From Bacteroidota bacterium (GTDB lineage Bacteria; Bacteroidota; Bacteroidia; Cytophagales; UBA9547), in the NCBI GenBank assembly GCA_004293915.1, contig RDZG01000075.1, forward strand, positions 1 through 52,453: a stretch of DNA of 52,453 bases. Direction: 5' to 3'. The translations under genes were made by a program, and so were the position numbers. Under the pieces are notes generated by a model. It made no database searches. It was not told the origin of the DNA and saw only the letters and a list, made by a program, of their open reading frames with translations. Every line of letters begins with the position of its first letter. The first letter of the stretch is position 1. Positions 6,606 to 12,951 of this stretch are shown in pieces.

Positions 6606-7488
6606 TTGAAAGATTATCAGGCTTTTTGATTACAGGTTTAATAATTGGTTTTAAACCCGCAGGTTTGGGTATAGATGGCTTTACGATTTCAGCATTTGTT
6701 TCATCAATAGGTTTGGCAATTACAGGTATAGGTTTGGCAATTACAGGTTTAATAATAGGTTTTAAACCCACAGGTTTTGGAACAACTGGTTTTGCAATTT
6801 CAGCATTTGTACTTTCTGTGTTTTCAATAATTGGTTTGGCAATTGCAGGTTTAATAATTGGCTTAAAAGCAGGTTTCACAACTTGTTCTGCTGGTGAAGC
6901 AACTTTTTCTGCAGCCAATTTCTGGTTTGCTTCTTCTTTTTCTTTTGTAAATTGTTCGTAAAGCAATCGCTTTTCTTGAGCTTGTTCTTTTGTTAAATTG
7001 GCAAACTCAAAATTCATTTCTTTAACATTATAAACGCTAAAATCGTATTGATTTGTCATTGTGAGGCACTCTGTTGGGCAAACCGAAGTGCAAAGTCCAC
7101 AAAAACAGCATTTTGCCATATCAATGTCGAATTTTGCTGCATACAATCTTTTTACCGAACCATCCGAAGTAGTTCCGATAGTTTCCGAAGATTTAATTGG
7201 CTCAATATCAATGCAATCGACAGGACAAATCACAGCACATTTATCACATACAATGCAATCATCCATTTCGTTATGAAGCTGATAACGACCATGATCTGGC
7301 ACGGGCAATTTTTCATACGGATATTGTAAAGTTACAATTCCTGTATCTTGTAAAAAATAATTTTTGTCTTGCACATTGCTTGCCGAATGGCTTTTTCGAG
7401 CATCTTTTAAATGCTTAAATGTGATTGACATACCTTGCCAAACCATTTTTATACCATCAGCTATGTCTGTAAAATATTTTTTCATCAT
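6598..7488 (-). CDS. nuoI: NADH-quinone oxidoreductase subunit I with long Lys-Pro tail
   Basis: An iron-sulfur subunit of complex I that carries clusters N6a and N6b. Two 4Fe-4S motifs are visible (Cys-Ile-Val-Cys-Asp-Lys-Cys-Ala-Val-Ile-Cys-Pro, then Cys-x-Phe-Cys-Gly-Leu-Cys-Thr-Ser-Val-Cys-Pro). The enzyme part ends near residue 195; about 100 further residues are three imperfect repeats rich in Lys-Pro-Ile-Ile-Lys-Pro-Val-Ile-Ala-Lys-Pro, absent from classical NuoI. I place the start at 7488 (Met-Met-Lys-Lys) because the promoter -7 box lies at 7500-7507; the upstream ATG at 7521 would precede the transcription start. It is first in an operon with nuoJ and nuoK. Confidence 0.9.
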   Translation of the reverse strand: MMKKYFTDIADGIKMVWQGMSITFKHLKDARKSHSASNVQDKNYFLQDTGIVTLQYPYEKLPVPDHGRYQLHNEMDDCIVCDKCAVICPVDCIDIEPIKSSETIGTTSDGSVKRLYAAKFDIDMAKCCFCGLCTSVCPTECLTMTNQYDFSVYNVKEMNFEFANLTKEQAQEKRLLYEQFTKEKEEANQKLAAEKVASPAEQVVKPAFKPIIKPAIAKPIIENTESTNAEIAKPVVPKPVGLKPIIKPVIAKPIPVIAKPIDETNAEIVKPSIPKPAGLKPIIKPVIKKPDNLSND

Positions 7489-7499
7489 ATTTGGGCTTT

Positions 7500-7529
7500 C
7501 AAAGATACAATTCATTAGCAAATTATCAA
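7500..7529 (-). promoter_or_regulatory. Promoter of nuoIJK
   Basis: Read on the minus strand: TTG (7529-7527), 19 nt, then TATCTTTG (7507-7500), a close match to the Bacteroidota consensus TTTG-N19-TAnnTTTG. It shows that nuoIJK has its own promoter and sets the nuoI start at 7488 or 7485. Confidence 0.75.
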
Positions 7530-7530
7530 T

Positions 7531-7893
7531 ATGAAAGAAATTTTAGCAGTTTTTATTGGCGGAGGCATTGGTAGTGTTTTGCGATTTCTTTTTACAAAAT
7601 TTTTCTTGAATTATAATTTTCAAATTCCATTTGGAACACTTTTGGCAAATACCATTGCTTGTTTGATTTTTGGACTATTTTCAGGATTTATTTATACAAA
7701 ACTACAAGTAGAACCAATTGTTAAACTCTTGATTTTGACAGGTTTGTGTGGCGGATTAAGTACATTTTCGACTTTTAATTACGAACTATTTTTAATGTTA
7801 AAAAACGGACAAGTTTTTATGTCTATACTATATTTTATGATAAGTTTTATAGTATGTTTGGGAAGTTTTGCATTATTTGTAAATAATCAATAA
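7531..7893 (+). CDS. crcB: Fluoride efflux channel Fluc/CrcB
   Basis: A 120-residue membrane protein with four helices. Family motifs are Gly-Gly-Gly-Ile-Gly-Ser-Val-Leu-Arg-Phe at the start, Pro-Phe-Gly-Thr-Leu-Leu-Ala-Asn in helix 2, and Gly-Leu-Cys-Gly-Gly-Leu-Ser-Thr-Phe-Ser-Thr-Phe in helix 3, which holds the phenylalanines and Thr-Phe break of the fluoride pore. CrcB works as an antiparallel dimer that lets fluoride leave the cell. It is transcribed divergently from nuoI with start codons 42 bp apart, so the two promoters overlap. No fluoride riboswitch is visible in the short leader. Confidence 0.92.
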   Translation: MKEILAVFIGGGIGSVLRFLFTKFFLNYNFQIPFGTLLANTIACLIFGLFSGFIYTKLQVEPIVKLLILTGLCGGLSTFSTFNYELFLMLKNGQVFMSILYFMISFIVCLGSFALFVNNQ

Positions 7894-7946
7894 TTAATTT
7901 ATTATCTAATTTTAAACTATCAACTATACACTTTCAACTAAAAACC

Positions 7947-9389
7947 ATGTCTTCGATTTACGTTTTAAGCATTATTGTAATTTATTTTGGTATTTTGATG
8001 GTAATGGCTCATTACACTTCAAAAGGAGCTGATACTGATGCTTTTTTTACTGGTAACCGAAGTTCCCCTTGGTATATAGTAGCTTTCGGAATGATAGGTA
8101 CATCGCTTTCGGGAGTAACTTTTATCTCGGTGCCAGGTGCAGTTGGGAGTGGTGCTTTTGGCTATTTTCAAATGGTTTTGGGATATTTAATTGGCTATGC
8201 TTTTATCGCATTTGTGCTTATGCCCATTTATTATCGTATGAATTTGGTTTCGATTTATGGCTATTTGGAACAACGTTTAGGTCTTTTTTCGTATAAAACT
8301 GGCTCGTTTTTCTTTTTATTATCTCGAACAATTGGAGCTTCGTTTCGACTTTACCTTGCCGCAGAAGTATTGCAAATTGCTCTTTTTGATGCTTGGAATG
8401 TGCCTTTTGCACTCACCGTTTTTATAACAATTGCTTTGATTTGGATTTATACTTTTAAAGGAGGAATAAAAACTATAGTCTGGACCGATTCTTTTCAAAC
8501 TATTTTTCTAATCAGTTCTGTCATTATTTGTGTGATATTAATCAAAAACGAACTGGGTTTAGATTTTAATAGTCTGATTACTACTGTTTCAGAAAGCAAA
8601 TATTCTCAACTGTTTTTTTGGGATGCAAAAGCCGATTCGTTTTTTGTAAAACAATTTGTGGCTGGTATTTTCATAGCCATAGTGATGACAGGATTAGATC
8701 AGGATTTGATGCAAAAAAACCTTACCTGCAAAAACATTAAAGAAGCACAATGGAATATGTCTACTTTTTGTGTGATATTAATTATAGTAAATTTTTTATT
8801 CCTTACGTTGGGTGCTTTGCTTTATATCTATTGCGAACAGCGACAGATTGCTCTCCCAACTCGTGCCGACCAACTTTTTCCAATGTTAGCTCTTAATCAT
8901 TTTGGATTGGTTGCCGGCACTTTTTTTCTGCTTGGTATTATAGCTTCTTCTTATGCAAGTGCCGATTCGGCTTTAGCTTCGCTAACCACAGCTTTTTGCA
9001 TAGATTTTCTCAATTTTGGCTCAAAAACGAATGAAAAAGAAAAAAGTAGAACCAAATTTATTGTCCATATTAGCTTTTCAGTTTTGTTGCTTTTAGTAAT
9101 TTTATTGTTTAAAGCCGTAAACGACCAAAGTGTTGTAACAGCAGTTTTTAAAGTTGCAGGATATACCTATGGACCACTTTTAGGTATGTTTTTCTTTGGG
9201 TTATTTACAAAATATCAAGTAAAAGACAAACTTGTACCGTTCATTTGTGTTTGTTCGCCATTGTTTTGCTATGTTTTAAATCTAAATTCAAAAACTTGGT
9301 TTGGTGGCTATTCTTTTGGCTTCGAACTTTTGTTAGTAAATGGAGCTTTTACTTTTTTGGGATTGTTTTTTGCAAGAAAAATAAAATAA
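7947..9389 (+). CDS. Sodium:solute symporter (SSS family)
   Basis: A 480-residue polytopic membrane protein with about 13 helices, a typical length. SSS signatures include Phe-Phe-Thr-Gly-Asn-Arg-Ser-Ser-Pro-Trp-Tyr after helix 1, Gly-Thr-Ser-Leu-Ser-Gly-Val-Thr-Phe-Ile-Ser (unwound helix of the sodium site), Phe-Lys-Gly-Gly-Ile-Lys-Thr-Ile-Val-Trp-Thr-Asp, and Ser-Ala-Asp-Ser-Ala-Leu-Ala-Ser-Leu-Thr-Thr in helix 8, where Ser/Thr bind sodium. The substrate cannot be told from sequence; sugars, amino acids and carboxylates are all possible. It follows crcB by 53 bp on the same strand and may be co-transcribed. Confidence 0.9.
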   Translation: MSSIYVLSIIVIYFGILMVMAHYTSKGADTDAFFTGNRSSPWYIVAFGMIGTSLSGVTFISVPGAVGSGAFGYFQMVLGYLIGYAFIAFVLMPIYYRMNLVSIYGYLEQRLGLFSYKTGSFFFLLSRTIGASFRLYLAAEVLQIALFDAWNVPFALTVFITIALIWIYTFKGGIKTIVWTDSFQTIFLISSVIICVILIKNELGLDFNSLITTVSESKYSQLFFWDAKADSFFVKQFVAGIFIAIVMTGLDQDLMQKNLTCKNIKEAQWNMSTFCVILIIVNFLFLTLGALLYIYCEQRQIALPTRADQLFPMLALNHFGLVAGTFFLLGIIASSYASADSALASLTTAFCIDFLNFGSKTNEKEKSRTKFIVHISFSVLLLLVILLFKAVNDQSVVTAVFKVAGYTYGPLLGMFFFGLFTKYQVKDKLVPFICVCSPLFCYVLNLNSKTWFGGYSFGFELLLVNGAFTFLGLFFARKIK

Positions 9390-9473
9390 TTCGGCTATGT
9401 TTTGAAATTTACATCAAAATATGACTTTAAAATATTGCAATAATTACATGATGAAAATCATTCTAACTTAATA

Positions 9474-9525
9474 TTTGCCACGAATGCACTAAAAAAACAC
9501 TAAAAATTAGTGAATTCATGGCAAA
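9474..9525. repeat. Imperfect inverted repeat, fourth palindrome type
   Basis: Arms of 19 nt, TTTGCCACGAATGCACTAA (9474-9492) and its near complement (9507-9525), with two mismatches and a 14-nt loop. It lies in the 297-bp gap between the symporter and lysA. Its position 85 bp after a stop with no T-run argues against a standard terminator, and its form is that of a small mobile palindrome. Apart from this and the lysA -7 box I see nothing in the gap. Confidence 0.6.
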
Positions 9526-9660
9526 AAAATAATAGAAATAAATTTGTATTGAACTTATATCTTCAAATCTAATAAGAAATTTATAAGTGTTGTTAAATTC
9601 TATAATATACCCAAATATTTTAATTTTTTAAATTCTATATCAATATGAACGAATAGCAAC

Positions 9661-9668
9661 TATTTTTG
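9661..9668 (+). promoter_or_regulatory. -7 box for lysA
   Basis: TATTTTTG fits TAnnTTTG, 18 bp before the ATG at 9687. No clear -33 TTTG is present. Confidence 0.45.
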
Positions 9669-9686
9669 TAAAAAAATATTTATTTA

Positions 9687-10919
9687 ATGATTCTAAAAGA
9701 AAACATTTATTCGATTCAAGATATACCTGTAAACGAAATTTGTGCTGAATATGGCACTCCACTTTATGTTTACGATGCCGAGCGAATCGAAATTCAAATC
9801 AATAAATTAAAAAATGCTTTTGCTGGTGTTAAAGTGAAATTAAAATACGCTGCCAAAGCACTAACCAATATTTCGATATTAAAATTAATAAAAAAATACG
9901 GTTGCGATATCGACACGGTATCTTTACAAGAAATCGAAATAGCTTTAAAAGCAGGTTTTGAACCATCGCAAATTACATTTACGCCAAACTCTGTTGCTTT
10001 CTCCGAAATTGTTGAAGCTGTAGAAAAAGGTGTATTTGTAAATATTGACAATCTACATATTTTATCAGCTTTTGGACAAAAATATGGCAATACTGTGCCG
10101 TGTTCTGTTCGCATCAACCCGCATGTTGAAGCAGGTGGAAATCATAAAATCAAAACAGGTCATGCAGAATCAAAATTCGGGATTTCTATCGAACAAATTG
10201 ATGAAATTGTGGCTATATATCAAAAATATAACCTCAATTTGGCTGCTTTACATGTACACACAGGCTCAGATTTTTCGGATGTAGATGTGTTTATGCAAGT
10301 AGCCGATTTAATGTTTGGCTTGGCTATGAAATTTAAAACTATCAAAATAATGGATTTTGGCAGTGGCTTCAAAGTGGCATATAAAAAAGGCGACAAAACC
10401 ACCGATGTAGAACTTTTGGGCAAAAAAATTACTGAAGCAACCAAAAAATTTGCTCAAACTTATGGATCAGAACCCGAAATTTGGTTTGAGCCAGGCAAAT
10501 ATATTGTGAGCGATTGTGGCATTTTGTTTGCCAAAGCCGATGTACTAAAACATTCGCCTGCTGCAACTTTTGTGGGAATCAATACCGGTTTAAACCACTT
10601 GATAAGACCTATGATGTACGATGCCTATCACGAAATCATAAATACATCTAACCCAACTGGAGAACAACATGATTTTTCGGTTGTTGGATACATTTGCGAA
10701 ACCGATACTTTTGCATGGAAACGCAAGCTTAACGATGTGAGAGAAGGAGATATTTTGGCTATTATGAATGCTGGGGCTTATGGATTTAGCATGAGTTCGC
10801 AATATAATTCTCGACCAAGACCAGCCGAAGTTATTGTTTATAAAAACGCCACACATTTGGCTCGTAAACGCGAAACACTAGCTGATGTGCTGCAAAATCA
10901 AATTGAGATTGAGATATAG
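9687..10919 (+). CDS. lysA: Diaminopimelate decarboxylase
   Basis: A 410-residue PLP enzyme of fold type III that converts meso-diaminopimelate to L-lysine, the last step of lysine synthesis. PLP-binding Lys57 is in Lys-Tyr-Ala-Ala-Lys-Ala; further signatures are His-Val-His-Thr-Gly-Ser, Gly-Ser-Gly-Phe (phosphate loop), Glu-Pro-Gly-Lys-Tyr, Cys-Glu-Thr-Asp (near residue 337) and Gly-Ala-Tyr-Gly-Phe-Ser-Met-Ser-Ser-Gln-Tyr-Asn with Arg-Pro-Arg-Pro. The length matches the family. It is a single gene ending at a terminator shared with menC; asd, an earlier step of the same pathway, is about 9 kb away. Confidence 0.94.
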   Translation: MILKENIYSIQDIPVNEICAEYGTPLYVYDAERIEIQINKLKNAFAGVKVKLKYAAKALTNISILKLIKKYGCDIDTVSLQEIEIALKAGFEPSQITFTPNSVAFSEIVEAVEKGVFVNIDNLHILSAFGQKYGNTVPCSVRINPHVEAGGNHKIKTGHAESKFGISIEQIDEIVAIYQKYNLNLAALHVHTGSDFSDVDVFMQVADLMFGLAMKFKTIKIMDFGSGFKVAYKKGDKTTDVELLGKKITEATKKFAQTYGSEPEIWFEPGKYIVSDCGILFAKADVLKHSPAATFVGINTGLNHLIRPMMYDAYHEIINTSNPTGEQHDFSVVGYICETDTFAWKRKLNDVREGDILAIMNAGAYGFSMSSQYNSRPRPAEVIVYKNATHLARKRETLADVLQNQIEIEI

Positions 10920-10981
10920 GTTTTAGATTTCACCTTATTTATTGCTTCTTTGATTTTTTCACAAAGAGTTTTCTTAAAAGT

Positions 10982-11004
10982 GCTTTATCAATTATTGATA
11001 AGGC
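10982..11004. terminator. Bidirectional terminator between lysA and menC
   Basis: An 11-bp stem GCTTTATCAAT / ATTGATAAGGC with one-nt loop and one G-T pair, followed by a T-rich stretch. It lies between convergent genes. Confidence 0.6.
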
Positions 11005-11009
11005 ATTAT

Positions 11010-12047
11010 TTATTTTAGTAATTCCCATTTCTCAGATTGTTTGTAATAAACTGTGCCATTTTTTACTGAGAGTGGACTCGTTACATTGTTTTTATATAAA
11101 CTTCCGGTTCCTAAACCTTGCTTTAAGTCGTTTTTAAAAGTAGAACAAAACTGACAAATTGCATTTAAACCGATATTTGATTCCAAAGCAGAAGTCATCC
11201 ACCAATTTATGCTTTTTGATTTTGCTAATTCAATCCAGTTTTTAGTAGATTCAAATCCGCCTAAAAGCGTTGGTTTAAGAATTATATAAGTAGGATTTAT
11301 TGTTTCTAAAAGCTTTTTTTGTGCATTTTTGTCTGAAATTCCAATTAATTCTTCGTCTAAGGCTATGGCAATAGGGGAGTGTTGGCAAAGAAAAGCCATT
11401 TCTTGCTCTTGCCCTTGTTTGATAGGTTGTTCTATACTATGTATTTGATATTGAGATAATTGTTTTAGTTTTTCTAAAGCTTCAATATAATTAAAAGCAC
11501 CATTTGCATCTAGTCTTATTTTTATATCATTATTAGAAAATTCTTTTCTAATAAATTTTAGTAATTCGAGTTCTTGTTTAAAATCAATTGCTCCAATTTT
11601 CAATTTGATTGTATCAAAACCATTATTGATTTTTTCAATAATCTGGGCTTTCATGTGCGATGCAGTATTCATCCAAACTAAGCCATTGATAGCAATTTTT
11701 TTTTCTTGATTATAAAAATCAGTATCAAAAATCTTTCTAATTCCATAGTTTTTTAAATCTAAAAATGCGGTTTCAAATGCAAATTTTAGGGATGGAAATT
11801 GAGTAAAATCTAAGGCATTGTCGATATTAAATTTACTAATTATATTTTGTATAATAGTTTCAAAATCAGGAAGATAATCAATACTAAGTCCTTTTAAAGG
11901 GGCAGCTTCGCCAATTCCAAAAATTGTAGGTTCGGTTTCATTATAAACATATACATACCAAACAATATGTTCATTCAAAATTCCTCTTGAAGTGCCTGCT
12001 TCAAATTTAAAGTTCAAAATATGTTTTTTGTAGAAAGCTTTTAACAT
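11010..12047 (-). CDS. menC: o-Succinylbenzoate synthase (enolase superfamily)
   Basis: A 345-residue enolase-superfamily enzyme, most likely MenC, which dehydrates SHCHC to o-succinylbenzoate in menaquinone synthesis. The catalytic Lys-x-Lys pair is Lys148/Lys150 in Ile-Lys-Leu-Lys-Ile-Gly; metal ligands are Asp180 (Leu-Asp-Ala-Asn-Gly), Glu206 (Ile-Glu-Gln-Pro) and Asp231 (Leu-Asp-Glu-Glu); the opposite base is Lys258 (Leu-Lys-Pro-Thr-Leu-Leu-Gly-Gly). The N-terminal Ala-Gly-Thr-Ser-Arg-Gly is the specificity loop usual in Bacteroidota MenC. A dipeptide epimerase or N-acylamino-acid racemase is the alternative. The other men genes are not in the window. A menaquinone role fits the nearby complex I genes. 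Confidence 0.85.
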   Translation of the reverse strand: MLKAFYKKHILNFKFEAGTSRGILNEHIVWYVYVYNETEPTIFGIGEAAPLKGLSIDYLPDFETIIQNIISKFNIDNALDFTQFPSLKFAFETAFLDLKNYGIRKIFDTDFYNQEKKIAINGLVWMNTASHMKAQIIEKINNGFDTIKLKIGAIDFKQELELLKFIRKEFSNNDIKIRLDANGAFNYIEALEKLKQLSQYQIHSIEQPIKQGQEQEMAFLCQHSPIAIALDEELIGISDKNAQKKLLETINPTYIILKPTLLGGFESTKNWIELAKSKSINWWMTSALESNIGLNAICQFCSTFKNDLKQGLGTGSLYKNNVTSPLSVKNGTVYYKQSEKWELLK

Positions 12048-12066
12048 TTTGTATAATTATAGACTA

Positions 12067-12074
12067 TATTTTTG
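12067..12074 (+). promoter_or_regulatory. Possible -7 box for the OmpA-domain gene
   Basis: TATTTTTG fits the -7 consensus, 63 bp before the ATG at 12138. The leader length is plausible but no -33 element is obvious. Confidence 0.3.
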
Positions 12075-12137
12075 CTTTTTTAAATATTATTTTAATATTG
12101 CACTATGAATTTTAACCAAACCTAACCAAATTTATTT

Positions 12138-12751
12138 ATGTCAGAAAATAATACATCAGGAAAAAAACTACTTTCAGGAGTTGTACTCGGTCTTTTATTA
12201 ACAGGATTAACCGCAGCATTGTTGTTTTTTAAAGGATTTAAAGCTCCCGAACCCATAGTAAGCACACCCGTAGTTGAAGAACCTAAAATTGATTCAGCCG
12301 CTTTGATAAAACCATTTGTGTTGATGCTTGCAGATAGCACCATAATTGATGCAGCACAAGGCTCTTTAGAAGACCAAGTTGTTGTGTTTTTATCAGATAC
12401 CAGCAGCGTAGTATCAAAAGATAAATGGTTTGATTTCGATAATTTATTGTTCGAAACTGGAAAAGCAACTTTATTGCCAGAATCGGGAAAACAATTGGGA
12501 AATCTTTCCACTATTTTAAAAGCATTTCCTAAAGTTAAAATAAAATTAGGCGGCTATACAGATAATGTTGGTGATCCAAAAGCAAATTTAAAACTTTCTG
12601 GCGATAGAGCTTCAAATGTTATGGCTGAGTTAGTAAAATCTGGCATAGACAATCAGAAGGTTATGGCGAACAGTGGCCCGTAGGTAGCAACGATACAGAA
12701 GAGGGCAGAGCCAAAAACCGAAGAATTTCGATGCGAGTTACAGAATTGTAA
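12138..12751 (+). pseudogene. OmpA/MotB-domain envelope protein, frameshifted
   Basis: The reading frame runs 181 codons: one membrane helix (about 10-31), a linker, then an OmpA-like peptidoglycan-binding domain with Phe-Asp-x-x-Leu-Phe-Glu-Thr-Gly and Gly-Tyr-Thr-Asp-Asn-Val-Gly. After Gly-Ile-Asp-Asn it goes out of frame and stops at 12681. The missing end lies intact in another frame: Ser-Glu-Gly-Tyr-Gly-Glu-Gln-Trp-Pro-Val, then Gly-Arg-Ala-Lys-Asn-Arg-Arg-Ile to a stop at 12749-12751. About three family residues are also missing at the junction near 12650, so a small deletion with a net shift is likely. The truncated protein lacks the last helix and the Asn-Arg-Arg motif, so function is doubtful unless this is a sequence error. 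Confidence 0.8.
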
Positions 12752-12773
12752 TTCTATTAAAAAGTATATATAC

Positions 12774-12807
12774 AAAATAGCTTCCTTTTTTGGAAGCTAT
12801 TTTTGTT
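12774..12807 (+). terminator. Rho-independent terminator after the OmpA-domain gene
   Basis: A perfect 12-bp stem (arm AAAATAGCTTCC, 12774-12785; right arm 12792-12803) with a six-T loop and a following T-run. Confidence 0.85.
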
Positions 12808-12893
12808 TAAAGCATTTGCATCTTATCAATATTTTACTTAGATTTGATAAATATAAAAGTGATTATATCAAACTAAATATGATTTTTATGACA

Positions 12894-12932
12894 AATACAA
12901 TACAATACAATACAATACAATACAATACAATA
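12894..12932. repeat. Pentanucleotide microsatellite (TACAA)n
   Basis: Seven perfect TACAA units (12896-12930) plus partial units on both sides, ending about 20 bp before the first usable start of the next gene. Stops lie in all three frames between the tract and that gene, so unit number cannot switch translation from an upstream ATG. It could change the distance between promoter or ribosome-binding region and the gene. Confidence 0.9.
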
Positions 12933-12951
12933 ATTATTTAAAAGAATAGTT

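Noticed and set aside
6626-6961. Plus-strand gene opposite nuoI
   Set aside because: It is the mirror of the repeat-coded Lys-Pro tail of nuoI; the low-complexity composition explains the open frame.
7531-7560. Fluoride riboswitch before crcB
   Set aside because: The leader is at most a few dozen bases, shared with the nuoI promoter, and shows no riboswitch core.
12888-12941. Translational phase-variation switch from the ATG before the microsatellite
   Set aside because: Stops occur in all three frames between the tract and the coding region, including a TAA in the gene's own frame at 12931, so changing unit number cannot connect the ATG to the gene.
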